A stretch of DNA of 64,000 bases from an uncultured Ruminococcus sp. (GTDB lineage: Bacteria > Bacillota > Clostridia > Oscillospirales > Ruminococcaceae): contig UPZA01000009.1 of the NCBI GenBank assembly GCA_900538575.1, positions 34,246 through 98,245 on the forward strand. Reading direction: 5' to 3'. The notes beneath the pieces are model-generated. The model did no database searches and was not told the origin of the DNA. It saw nothing but the letters and a program-made list of their open reading frames with translations. Positions within the stretch are counted from its first letter, which is position 1; each line of letters opens with the position of its first letter. Below, in pieces: positions 35,297 to 44,058 of this stretch. A program made the translations under genes and the position numbers.

Positions 35297-35917
35297 TTAA
35301 GGCTTCAAAAGCAAGCCTGTAAAAATATATGTAATTGTACAATCTAAAACCGAGCTGAGTAATGCAAATGCCGCAAGAACCACAAACTTAATTATGTAAA
35401 GCTTTATTTCAACTCTTTGTTCATTATCTTTATCTTTTCCGAAAGCAAAATTTAATATGGTATTCGACGATTTTATTGATTCACGCGCTCCTAAAACAAG
35501 TATAAACATGCTAAACAGCAAAACCGGAAGCAGCATTATAAGTATAATAAAAAAACCTTTTATACCATAATTAATATATATTAATGCTGCCGAAATTCCG
35601 CCGGCAATTCCTCTATGAAAAAGAGTAAGTATACAAAGAGGCTGTCCAAAGGCAAATAAACCGCAGATGGCCTGAATCGAAAGAGTGAACAAAAGCGGTA
35701 GAAATGAGTCGGAAAAAACTTTAATTATAGATCTTTCGGTAGTGCTTTTTATTAAATGCTGATTTATGAATTCGGACGCTATAAAACGGCTTTCATTATC
35801 CTTTATAACAAATATCGTACCTGCAATAATTCCTGAAAACATAAAAAGCATTAAAACTCCAATAAACAATCTTCTTTTTTCAGAAACGGTCATATCAGCA
35901 GCGGCTGTAATTTTCAT
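35297..35917 (-). CDS. SpoIIM-like membrane protein
   Basis: A 206-residue protein with about five membrane segments, resembling the stage II sporulation protein M family. A hydrophobic N-terminal anchor comes first (about 15-37), then an outward segment of about 35 residues. A conserved-looking core LCILTLFHRGIAGGISAALIYINYGIKGFFIILIMLLP follows, in which glycine-rich turns separate hairpin helices. In spore formers SpoIIM joins SpoIID/SpoIIP in septal peptidoglycan removal during engulfment. Relatives outside spo clusters exist, so this assignment does not by itself show sporulation. It sits between proC and a DUF624 gene in a minus-strand run. Confidence 0.65.
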   Translation of the reverse strand: MKITAAADMTVSEKRRLFIGVLMLFMFSGIIAGTIFVIKDNESRFIASEFINQHLIKSTTERSIIKVFSDSFLPLLFTLSIQAICGLFAFGQPLCILTLFHRGIAGGISAALIYINYGIKGFFIILIMLLPVLLFSMFILVLGARESIKSSNTILNFAFGKDKDNEQRVEIKLYIIKFVVLAAFALLSSVLDCTITYIFTGLLLKP

Positions 35918-35991
35918 AATACATCATTCCTTTTCTTTGGCAAAGCCTTTTTTAAAAAGGATATGCTGTATGACCGAAAATTATACTTAAC

Positions 35992-36798
35992 TCAGTCAGC
36001 AAGCTCGTATGCACGCTTTGTACACGCATCACAAGCCTCGTCAACTGCTTTAAGCAGATTATTATCATATAGCTTTTGAAGACCGGCTAATGTTGTGCCT
36101 CCTGGTGAAGATACCATTTTTATGAGCTCGCCAATATCATATTCAGATTCCATTATCATTTTTGAAGAGCCTATTAAACTCTGGCAGAATAATGCTTTTG
36201 CCGCTCCTTCGTCTATACCGTTTTTTACAGCATTATCAATGAAACCTTTAGCAAAAAGGTAAATGAAAGCCGGACTGCTTCCGTTTACGGCAATTATTTC
36301 TTTCATTTTATTTTCAGGGATAACTTTAATCTTTCCGCAAGCTTCAAAAACTCTGCATACAAAGTCAAACTGTTTTTCGGAGGCAGAATTGCTTTCTGCG
36401 ATTGCTGTCGCTCCCTCTCCAAGAAGCAAAGGTGTGTTAGGCATTGCCAAAATTACTCTTACGCTGTAGTCTTCAAGAGAATTTCTAATATAATCGGAAG
36501 AAATTCCTGCTGCAATTGAAACAAATACCATTCTTTCCTTAACATAGTCTTTAACCGATTTTAAAGTGTTTTCCAAAGACTGAGGTTTAACCGCCAAAAA
36601 TACAATATCACATTCTTTAACAACTTCAGCGGCGTCATTGCATTTTATTACGTCAAAGCCTGACAAGGCATCAACCTTCGACTCGTCAGGATCAAAAGCA
36701 TAAATTTCAATATCCCACCTTAATTCGCTGAAGGCGACGCCTTTCATTATTGCGCTCCCCATATTACCCGCACCTAAAAAGCCGATTTTTCTTTTCAT
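35992..36798 (-). CDS. proC: Pyrroline-5-carboxylate reductase
   Basis: Last step of proline synthesis, NAD(P)H-dependent. The Rossmann motif GFLGAGNMGSAIMKGV is at the N-terminus. The family signature near the C-terminus is SPGGTTLAGLQKLYDNNLLKAVDEACDACTKRAYEL. The ATG at 36798 (268 residues) is chosen because GGAGG lies five bases before it; another ATG four codons upstream is part of that RBS. The usual proBA genes are not adjacent. Downstream are the SpoIIM-like and DUF624 genes. Confidence 0.95.
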   Translation of the reverse strand: MKRKIGFLGAGNMGSAIMKGVAFSELRWDIEIYAFDPDESKVDALSGFDVIKCNDAAEVVKECDIVFLAVKPQSLENTLKSVKDYVKERMVFVSIAAGISSDYIRNSLEDYSVRVILAMPNTPLLLGEGATAIAESNSASEKQFDFVCRVFEACGKIKVIPENKMKEIIAVNGSSPAFIYLFAKGFIDNAVKNGIDEGAAKALFCQSLIGSSKMIMESEYDIGELIKMVSSPGGTTLAGLQKLYDNNLLKAVDEACDACTKRAYELAD

Positions 36799-36840
36799 TT
36801 TTTCCTCCATTCATAATTATTATCATTTTATTTTTGCAAA

Positions 36841-36880
36841 AAATCACTTGTCAGTTAAAAATATTACTAACAAGTGATTT
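36841..36880 (-). terminator. Terminator of folT
   Basis: An 11-bp stem, AAATCACTTGT / ACAAGTGATTT, followed on the minus strand by a T6 run. It lies just after the folT stop codon. Confidence 0.92.
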
Positions 36881-36890
36881 AAACAATTAC

Positions 36891-37475
36891 TTATTTAACT
36901 AATATATCTTTTTTTCCGAAAACTCGTTTGTAAACATACATAACAGTAGGCAGAACAGCAGACATCAATATTACGTCAACCGGAAGCTGAATAGCATTTT
37001 TTAATAATCTTGCAGGCATAAGTCCCCAAAACGACTGCCCCCATAGAACGCTTAAAAAATATGAGTTCATAAGAAGATTGCATATTACTGCTATCATGGC
37101 CTTTGCTATAATACACTTAAATACAAAATATTTGTTTAAATCAGCCTTGTATAGAATTAATCCATAAATAATACCGCCCGTAATCTGCACTAATGTAAAT
37201 CCGGGATGATATGCCCCTCCGGTTTTATTGGCAAGAAGAAAACCAAGAATGTCAGTTATTGCGCCTGCCATTGCGGCCGGTACCGGTCCAAAAAGCATAC
37301 CTATTGCGGCAAGAGCCAGAAAACTGAATGATATTTTTATGTATTCACCCACTGGAATCATTATAAATACACCAAGAAGAACATGTATAGCTATAAGCAT
37401 GCCCGTCATGACAATACATTTGATATCTGTCAGTTCCTTTGCTGAATCGCGTACCATTGAAATAAACCTTTTCAT
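36891..37475 (-). CDS. folT: Folate ECF transporter substrate-binding (S) component
   Basis: Membrane substrate-capture subunit for folate uptake, 194 residues with about six membrane segments. The S-component features include the N-terminal helix IKCIVMTGMLIAIHVLLGVF and KISFSFLALAAIGMLFGPVPAAMAGAITDILGFLL. The segment GGAYHPGFTLVQITGGIIYGLIL fits the FolT family. Specificity is strongly supported by the THF riboswitch directly upstream. It needs the shared EcfA/A'/T energising module, which is not in this window. AGGAGG precedes the ATG. Confidence 0.92.
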   Translation of the reverse strand: MKRFISMVRDSAKELTDIKCIVMTGMLIAIHVLLGVFIMIPVGEYIKISFSFLALAAIGMLFGPVPAAMAGAITDILGFLLANKTGGAYHPGFTLVQITGGIIYGLILYKADLNKYFVFKCIIAKAMIAVICNLLMNSYFLSVLWGQSFWGLMPARLLKNAIQLPVDVILMSAVLPTVMYVYKRVFGKKDILVK

Positions 37476-37486
37476 AAAAACCTCCT

Positions 37487-37509
37487 AAAAATTGTGCTGA
37501 TTTGCACAA
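37487..37509 (-). terminator. Expression-platform terminator of the THF riboswitch
   Basis: In the folT leader RNA UUGUGC (37509-37504) pairs with GCACAA (37497-37492) across an AAAUCA loop, followed by five U (37491-37487) and directly by the AGGAGG RBS. Ligand-bound aptamer upstream would favour this hairpin; the stem is short, so block of the RBS region is an alternative. Confidence 0.65.
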
Positions 37510-37537
37510 AGAAGCCGTTTATGAAAAGGCGCTTTAT

Positions 37538-37645
37538 GCATACAGCGGGATGCGAAAACTATACCGCAAGCTTTTTGTGCTTTTCGTTCCAACAGCAACT
37601 CCCCGTCTGTCGGCCACTTTACGCATAGTTTTCTACTCTGATGCC
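37538..37645 (-). ncRNA. Tetrahydrofolate (THF) riboswitch aptamer
   Basis: The RNA matches the class I THF aptamer: P1 GCAU/AUGC, then GAGUAGA, GCGUAAAGUG, GGGGAGUUG, AACGAAAAGC, GCGGU and CGCAUCCCGCU in order. The covarying stems are present: AAAACUAT with AUAGUUUU, and CCGACAG with CUGUUGG (one G-U). It lies between pfkA and folT and should sense reduced folate, shutting off folate uptake when it is plentiful. Confidence 0.93.
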
Positions 37646-37661
37646 TATATTCGTATAATTA

Positions 37662-38624
37662 TTAAAATGCAATTTCATCTGCTATATGATATAAATCTTC
37701 CTCAAAAGGTTTTTTCATGGAAAGAGCTTCCTGAATGTCATAATCCACGATTTTATTATTTTGCATTCCGACAACTCTGTTTCCAATACCCTGTGAGAGC
37801 AGATTAACTGCATAATAACCCATTTGACTTGCAACAACTCTGTCTCTTACAGTAGGAGAACCGCCCCTCTGAACATGACCGAGAATAGTAGTTCTGGCTT
37901 CAATTCCAGTCTTTTCCTGAAGAGTTCTTGCAATTTCATCCGAATGACCAACGCCCTCGGAAACTATTATAATAAAATGCTGCTTACCTGTTTTTCTGGA
38001 TTCAAGCATTTTCTTTGCGATTACGTCAAGATCATAAGGAACCTCGCTTGTAATAACATACGTAGCTCCGCAAGCCACGCCGGTATTAACGGCAATAAAG
38101 CCTGCTCCCCTGCCCATAACCTCAACTACGCTGCATCTGTCGTGAGACTGAGCGGTATCTCTGAGCTTATCAACCATTTCCATTGCTGTATTCATGGCCG
38201 TATCGTAGCCTATTGTATATTCTGTACATGAAATATCATTATCTATAGTACCCGGAAGACCGACACAGAGTATACCCTTTGCTGAAAGATCAGCAGCTCC
38301 TCTGAACGAACCGTCTCCGCCAATTACTACAATACCTTCCAACCCCAGTTCTTTGCACTTATCCTTAGCTTTATTAACGCCCTCTTCAGTTCTGAATTCA
38401 GGACATCTGGCGGTATAAAGCATTGTTCCGCCTCTTTGAATTATATCAGAAACGCTTCTTTCATTCATTTCTATAACGTCTCCGTTAATAAGTCCATTAT
38501 ATCCTCTGCGGATGCCGTAAACCTGCATACCCATTCTTATAGCGGCTCTTGTTACTGCCCGAACAGCAGCATTCATTCCGGGAGCGTCTCCCCCGCTCGT
38601 CAAAACACCAATCTTTTTAAGCAT
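37662..38624 (-). CDS. pfkA: ATP-dependent 6-phosphofructokinase
   Basis: Commits fructose 6-phosphate to glycolysis using ATP. At 320 residues it is the usual bacterial length. It shows LTSGGDAPGMNAAVR at the N-terminus, GGDGSF (ATP-type, not PPi-type), the catalytic PGTIDNDI motif, MGRGAG and ILGHVQRGGSP. AGGAG precedes the ATG. It follows dnaE, as in many Firmicutes where dnaE and pfkA are near neighbours, but has its own promoter. Its stop codon is 17 bases before the folT riboswitch. Confidence 0.98.
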   Translation of the reverse strand: MLKKIGVLTSGGDAPGMNAAVRAVTRAAIRMGMQVYGIRRGYNGLINGDVIEMNERSVSDIIQRGGTMLYTARCPEFRTEEGVNKAKDKCKELGLEGIVVIGGDGSFRGAADLSAKGILCVGLPGTIDNDISCTEYTIGYDTAMNTAMEMVDKLRDTAQSHDRCSVVEVMGRGAGFIAVNTGVACGATYVITSEVPYDLDVIAKKMLESRKTGKQHFIIIVSEGVGHSDEIARTLQEKTGIEARTTILGHVQRGGSPTVRDRVVASQMGYYAVNLLSQGIGNRVVGMQNNKIVDYDIQEALSMKKPFEEDLYHIADEIAF

Positions 38625-38673
38625 TAAATATAACTCCTATCCGCCTCTTGGCATGTTTAATTTACCATATACT

Positions 38674-38701
38674 ATTTTACTACATTTAAGATTTTTGTCA
38701 A
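38674..38701 (-). promoter_or_regulatory. SigA promoter of pfkA
   Basis: TTGACA (38696-38701), 16 bases, TAAAAT (38674-38679), on the minus strand about 50 bases before the ATG. No hairpin separates it from dnaE, so some pfkA message may also come from the upstream operon. Confidence 0.75.
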
Positions 38702-38746
38702 GTGATTTCGAGTAAAATAAAGAAAAAAATATATATAAATTAATTT

Positions 38747-41700
38747 TTAATCAATTAATCCTATATTATCACCTGAAACTACTTCTTCAAGTATGCTTAT
38801 AAGCTCGCTGCAAATTTTAACTCCTTTAACATTTTTCGGTTTAATATATTTTTTTGAATCATTTAAATAAAAACATAGCGATATATTTCCCGGGTAATCT
38901 TCAGCAGCTTTAATAATTTTTAAAGCTACTTCTTTCTGCGTCCCATTCAGCTTTATACAGAGACGCTTTGATTCCGCAATATTCTTAAATTCCGACTTAG
39001 AATAAAGATTATTACATATTATGGATGTTTCAAAGGCTTCCTTATTAGATATTTTTCCGTATATATAAAGAATATCTCCGATTTGTAGTTTATTTTTATA
39101 TAAATTGTATGCTTCTGGAAACAGTGTGCATGAAATCTGACCGGTTATATCCTGAATATTTAGAAAAGCCATTTTTTTCCCGGTAGATGTATAATGTATA
39201 GTTATATCGTCTAAAACTCCTATTATTTTTTCTTCAATAGTTTTGTTCAGGTATTTATTATTTTTTATTTTTGAAATAGAATTTAATTTCATAAGCTTAG
39301 TGTAGATTCTGAATTCATCCAGAGGATGACCTGATATATACATGCCGGTTGACAGTTTTTCAAATTCAAGCAGATCGTTATATTTATACTCTTCTTGACT
39401 TTTAAATTTAAATTTTTGATGAATCCGATTATTTCCATCAGGAAATAAATTCATTTGTCCTTCAATATTTTTTCTTGTAAAATGTGAATAACTGTCCATA
39501 ATGTATTCATAATTGGATATCATTTCACGTCTATTTGCACCTAAATTATCAAAGCTTCCTGATTTTATTAAATTTTCGACTATTATTTTGCTTATATTCA
39601 ATTCTGATGTTCTTTCACAAAAATTATCAAGAGATTGAAAAACACCATTCTTTTCTCGCTCTTCTATAATACTTAGTATTATCCCCTTACCTATATTTTT
39701 AATTGCGAGAAGTCCATACCTTATACCATTTTCTTCTGCTGTAAATTCAGCATAGCTTTTATTTATATCCGGCCTTAATATTTTTATTTCATTCTGACGG
39801 CATTCTTCTACATATTCGGATAATTTATCAGTATTACCCAGTACACTTGACATAAGCGCAGCCATATATTCTTTCATATAATGACATTTTAAATATGCCG
39901 TCTGATAAGATAAATAAGCATAAGCTGCTGCATGTGACTTATTAAATGCATAAGAGGCAAATCCGCTCATTTCATCAAAAATCTCATTTGCAGTTTTTTC
40001 ATTAATACCGTTTGCTATAGCTCCGCAGCATTCTGTAGTACCGTCGTCATTTTTATTGCCGTATAAAAATATATTACGTTCCTTTTCCATTACATCATGC
40101 TTTTTTTTGGCCATTGCGCGTCTTACCAAATCCGCTCTTCCGTAGGAATATCCCGCGGCAACTCTGCATATTTCCATAACCTGTTCCTGATATACCATAC
40201 AGCCATAGGTTACATTAAGAATATTTTTTAGAACTGGGTGCTTATAAGTTATTTTATCAGGATTATGTTTGTTGAATATATACTTTGGTATGGATTCAGA
40301 AGGGCCCGGACGGTAAAGCGAAATAATAGCTATAAGATCCTCAAGATTTTCCGGCTTTAGCTGAATAAGAACCCTTCTCATTCCATCGCTTTCAAACTGG
40401 AAAACTCCTGTGGTTTTACCTAAAGACATCATTTTATATACATCTTTATCATTTACAGAAATTTTATTAATATTAAAATTATTTTCATATCTTTGTATCT
40501 GCTCTACACAGTGTTTTATAACAGTAAGATTTCTAAGTCCCAGAAAATCCATTTTAAGAAGTCCGAGATTTTCAAGAGCTGACATTGTATATTGCGTTAC
40601 TACGGCGTTTCCGCTTGTTTTTACAGGTACAATATCAGTTATGGGAACGGAAGATATAACTACGCCCGCTGCGTGAATAGAATCATTTCTCGGCATTCCT
40701 TCAAGCTTAATGGATTCATCAATCAGCTTGTGAGCTGTAGGATTAGTATCATAAAGCTGTTTTAAATCATCATTTTTTTCAATTGATTTTTCAATAGTAA
40801 TATTTAAATCCTTTGGTATAAGTGAAGATATGTCATTTCTGAATTTAACTGAAAGGCCTAAAGCTCTTCCGGTATCTTTTACTGCTGCTCTTGCTTTAAG
40901 CGTATCAAACGCTATTATCTGAGAAACACGTTCTGATCCGTATTTATTCACAACATAATCTATAACCTGCTGTCTGCCCTCAATGCAAAAGTCTATATCG
41001 AAATCAGGCATACTTACTCTTTCAGGATTTAAAAAACGTTCGAACAGGAGGTTATATTTTATTGGATCTATACCTGTAATTCCAATGCAATAAGCGCATA
41101 GACTTCCAGCTCCAGAGCCTCTTCCCGGGCCCACCGGGATGTTATTTTCTTTTGCGTATCTTATAAAGTCCCAAACAATAAGAAAATAATCTGTATAGCC
41201 CATTTCAACTATTATCTTTATTTCATAGTTAAGACGCTCCCTGATACTTTTATTAATTGGCTCGTTGTATTTTTCGATTAAACCTGAAAAACACAAATTT
41301 TTAAAAAATGATATATTATCCCTTTCTCCATCGGTTTTAAATTCAGGAAGCCTGATTACCCCGAATTCAAAGCTTACATTACATTGTTTTGCTATATCGA
41401 ATGTATTTATGACTGCTTCCGGCATATCTCCGAAAAGCTCGTACATCTGTTTCGTAGATTTAATATAAAATTCATCAGTGGGGAATTTAAGCTTATTAGG
41501 CTCATATATAGTTTTCTTTAACTGAATACACATCAATATATTTTGAGTTTCTGCGTCGCTTTTTTCTATATAATGTGAATCATTAGTTGCAGCAAGTGGT
41601 ATTCCGGTTTCTATTGATAGCTTTTTGAGCATAGGAATTATTTCAATTTCATCTTTTATTCCATGATTTTGAACTTCTAAATAATAATTTCCTTTTCCGT

Positions 41701-42214
41701 AGATTCGTTCATAATTCAAAGCAGCCTTTTTGGCTGACTCATATTCTCGGTTTATAAGCTTTTTTGCAATTTCTCCTGCTATACAGCCGGAAAGACATAT
41801 AAGACCGTCGGAATATTTTTCAAGAATTTCTAAATCAACTCTGGGCTTACTGTAAAACCCTTCAGTATAGCTCAATGAAACAAGTTTAATAAGATTTTGA
41901 TAGCCCTTGTTGTTTTTACATAGTAAAATCAAATGAAACGGACGTGAATCAAGCTTTGCCTCTTTATCAAAACGTGTTCTTGGCGCTACATATACCTCGC
42001 AGCCAATAATCGGCTTAATACCTGCCGCCAAAGCTTCACGATAAAAATCAACTGCTCCGTACATTACGCCATGATCGGTTACTGCGATTGCAGTCTGACC
42101 AAGCTCTTTTACTTTTTTTACAATCTTCTTAATGCGGCAAGCGCCGTCGAGCAGACTGTATTCACTATGAACATGAAGATGTACGAAGCCGTTTTCAGTT
42201 TCCAATATTTTCAC
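38747..42214 (-). CDS. dnaE: DNA polymerase III alpha subunit (DnaE type)
   Basis: Replicative polymerase of the C family, 1155 residues. It has an N-terminal PHP domain (HVHSEYSLLDGACRI, then GCEVYVAPR...), the polymerase palm with catalytic aspartates (PDFDIDFC), thumb and fingers. A helix-hairpin-helix region and a late OB fold (about residue 990-1060) follow. No exonuclease domain is inserted, so this is DnaE and not PolC; Clostridia usually have both. The start is GTG at 42214, inside the end of whiA by 20 bases, with no strong RBS, so translation is probably coupled. A TTG three codons later is an alternative. Confidence 0.97.
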   Translation of the reverse strand: MKILETENGFVHLHVHSEYSLLDGACRIKKIVKKVKELGQTAIAVTDHGVMYGAVDFYREALAAGIKPIIGCEVYVAPRTRFDKEAKLDSRPFHLILLCKNNKGYQNLIKLVSLSYTEGFYSKPRVDLEILEKYSDGLICLSGCIAGEIAKKLINREYESAKKAALNYERIYGKGNYYLEVQNHGIKDEIEIIPMLKKLSIETGIPLAATNDSHYIEKSDAETQNILMCIQLKKTIYEPNKLKFPTDEFYIKSTKQMYELFGDMPEAVINTFDIAKQCNVSFEFGVIRLPEFKTDGERDNISFFKNLCFSGLIEKYNEPINKSIRERLNYEIKIIVEMGYTDYFLIVWDFIRYAKENNIPVGPGRGSGAGSLCAYCIGITGIDPIKYNLLFERFLNPERVSMPDFDIDFCIEGRQQVIDYVVNKYGSERVSQIIAFDTLKARAAVKDTGRALGLSVKFRNDISSLIPKDLNITIEKSIEKNDDLKQLYDTNPTAHKLIDESIKLEGMPRNDSIHAAGVVISSVPITDIVPVKTSGNAVVTQYTMSALENLGLLKMDFLGLRNLTVIKHCVEQIQRYENNFNINKISVNDKDVYKMMSLGKTTGVFQFESDGMRRVLIQLKPENLEDLIAIISLYRPGPSESIPKYIFNKHNPDKITYKHPVLKNILNVTYGCMVYQEQVMEICRVAAGYSYGRADLVRRAMAKKKHDVMEKERNIFLYGNKNDDGTTECCGAIANGINEKTANEIFDEMSGFASYAFNKSHAAAYAYLSYQTAYLKCHYMKEYMAALMSSVLGNTDKLSEYVEECRQNEIKILRPDINKSYAEFTAEENGIRYGLLAIKNIGKGIILSIIEEREKNGVFQSLDNFCERTSELNISKIIVENLIKSGSFDNLGANRREMISNYEYIMDSYSHFTRKNIEGQMNLFPDGNNRIHQKFKFKSQEEYKYNDLLEFEKLSTGMYISGHPLDEFRIYTKLMKLNSISKIKNNKYLNKTIEEKIIGVLDDITIHYTSTGKKMAFLNIQDITGQISCTLFPEAYNLYKNKLQIGDILYIYGKISNKEAFETSIICNNLYSKSEFKNIAESKRLCIKLNGTQKEVALKIIKAAEDYPGNISLCFYLNDSKKYIKPKNVKGVKICSELISILEEVVSGDNIGLID

Positions 42215-43130
42215 CGTCTTTATCTTTTTTTATAATTTCATCCGCTATAACAGCAAGCTTTAAAAATCTTCTATTTACGCCGGAACGTCCGATAGGCTTT
42301 GAAAGATTATCACCTAATTCCTGCAAGCTGTATTCAGGATATAAAAGGCGCAGATTTGCGGTTTCTTTCAATTCAGCGGAAAGATCCTCAAATTTACCGG
42401 CATTTTTAATAATCTTTATATCGTTAATCTGCTTTGCTGAAGCAGCTATAACCTTATCGATATTAGCCGCGTCGCAGTTTGCAATTCTGTTTACTTTATT
42501 TCTTACGTCCTTGAAAATCTTGATATTCATAAGATTGAGAGTACACTGTCTTGCGCCTATAAAGGTCAGTATATCTTCTATATTTTCACTGTCTTTGATG
42601 TAAAGTACAGTATTCTTTTTTCTTTCTGTTCTTCCTGAAGAAATACCTAAGCTAAGTAATAATTTATCAAGATCAAAGTATAATTGTTCACATGGCAGAG
42701 TAAATTCCAAGTGATATTCTTTTTCAGGATCGGTAACACTTCCACATATAAGAAATACTCCTGCTAAAAAAGCGTTTAAGCTATTTATGACTATATTTTT
42801 AAGATTTATTTCGCGTTTTTCAATATTGATGTTATAAGCTTCATATATTAAACGAACTGAATCCGCATCATTAATATTAATATAATAGCCCGTATTCCCT
42901 TTTTTCTTTTGTATAATCTCTGTTTCAAAAATTATGTTACGGTTAAATACTGATTTTATCAACTCGCAAGACAATTTGAAAAATTTCTCAGATTCTGTAT
43001 TTATTGTTACGCTTTTTTCACTTATATGACGGCAAAATAGTATAATACCGTATAAACAGGCATATTTTTTGTCTTTATCTGTTACAGTACAGCAAATTTC
43101 TCCTCTGACATCATTGGAAAAGGACGCCAT
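42195..43130 (-). CDS. whiA: DNA-binding protein WhiA
   Basis: Sporulation/cell-division regulator of Gram-positive bacteria, 311 residues. It has an N-terminal degenerate LAGLIDADG homing-endonuclease fold (FLAGVFLICGSVTDPEKEYHLEF, without catalytic acid pairs). A C-terminal helix-turn-helix contains PEYSLQELGDNLSKPIGRSGVNRRFLKL. AAGGAGG precedes the ATG. It directly follows rapZ by 23 bases, whereas in most Firmicutes yvcK sits between them; here yvcK is absent. Its end overlaps dnaE. The residue pattern is standard, so function in division control is likely retained. Confidence 0.95.
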   Translation of the reverse strand: MASFSNDVRGEICCTVTDKDKKYACLYGIILFCRHISEKSVTINTESEKFFKLSCELIKSVFNRNIIFETEIIQKKKGNTGYYININDADSVRLIYEAYNINIEKREINLKNIVINSLNAFLAGVFLICGSVTDPEKEYHLEFTLPCEQLYFDLDKLLLSLGISSGRTERKKNTVLYIKDSENIEDILTFIGARQCTLNLMNIKIFKDVRNKVNRIANCDAANIDKVIAASAKQINDIKIIKNAGKFEDLSAELKETANLRLLYPEYSLQELGDNLSKPIGRSGVNRRFLKLAVIADEIIKKDKDGENIGN

Positions 43131-43153
43131 TTCGGCATTCCTCCTTAAATTGG

Positions 43154-44035
43154 TTATGTTCTGTAATAGCTGATATCTTTTCCGATATCCCTATGGCTTT
43201 TCTGAACTCTCAATCCTCTTTTAATAAGATAATCTGAAACAAGCTCGGTAAAAGTAATTGACCTATGCTTGCCACCCGTACAACCGAAGCATATAACAAG
43301 CTGGCTTTTACCCTCATGTACATATAATGGTATAAGAAAGTCTAAAAGATCTTTTATTTTATCCAATAAAATTCTTGACTGCTCGAAACTCATTACATAA
43401 TCCCTTACGCTGGAATCGCAGCCGGTCTGAGATCTAAGTTCTTTAATATAATATGGATTCGGCAGACATCTGACGTCAAATACCAGATCAGCTTCTGTTG
43501 AAACACCGTATTTATATCCAAAAGACATAATTTTTATTATCATTGAATCACTGTTCTTTTCGAGAAATAAGCCTTTGATTTCTTCCTTGAGCTGTGATGT
43601 TGAAAGATAAGATGATTCTATATAATAATCTGCAACTTCTCTAAGAGGACTAAGCTGTTCTCTTTCAAAAGCGATTGCCTTATGAAGGCAGCTTGAAAAT
43701 TTATCGTCCAGCGGATGCTTGCGTCTTGTTTCCTTATATCTTTTTATCAAAACTTCGTCATTGGCCTCAAGATAAAGAATTTTGACTTCCAAATCAATAT
43801 TATCCTTCAGCATTTTCCATCTGTCAAAAATTTCGCTGAACATTTCTCCGGAACGTATATCAACCGCAACTGCGACTCTTTCAATCTGTCCCTTAGAGTG
43901 CATGCATATATCTGCAAATTTATTTAATAGCTGCGGAGGCATATTATCAATGCAGTAAAATCCTATATCTTCTAACACGTTCATTGCACATGATTTTCCG
44001 GAACCCGACATACCCGTTACTATTACAAACTGCAT
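43154..44035 (-). CDS. rapZ: RNase adapter / nucleotide-binding protein RapZ (YvcJ)
   Basis: P-loop NTPase of 293 residues. Walker A is GMSGSGKS (8-15), Walker B-like elements follow, and the C-terminal domain carries GCTGGKHRSI, the hallmark of the family. In E. coli RapZ guides RNase E to a small RNA controlling GlmS; in Bacillus, YvcJ affects competence and its mechanism is less clear. GGAGG precedes the ATG. The gene is flanked by murB (23 bases upstream) and whiA. The missing yvcK downstream is notable because the three genes are usually together. Confidence 0.96.
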   Translation of the reverse strand: MQFVIVTGMSGSGKSCAMNVLEDIGFYCIDNMPPQLLNKFADICMHSKGQIERVAVAVDIRSGEMFSEIFDRWKMLKDNIDLEVKILYLEANDEVLIKRYKETRRKHPLDDKFSSCLHKAIAFEREQLSPLREVADYYIESSYLSTSQLKEEIKGLFLEKNSDSMIIKIMSFGYKYGVSTEADLVFDVRCLPNPYYIKELRSQTGCDSSVRDYVMSFEQSRILLDKIKDLLDFLIPLYVHEGKSQLVICFGCTGGKHRSITFTELVSDYLIKRGLRVQKSHRDIGKDISYYRT

Positions 44036-44058
44036 ATAACCATCCTCCGATATATATT

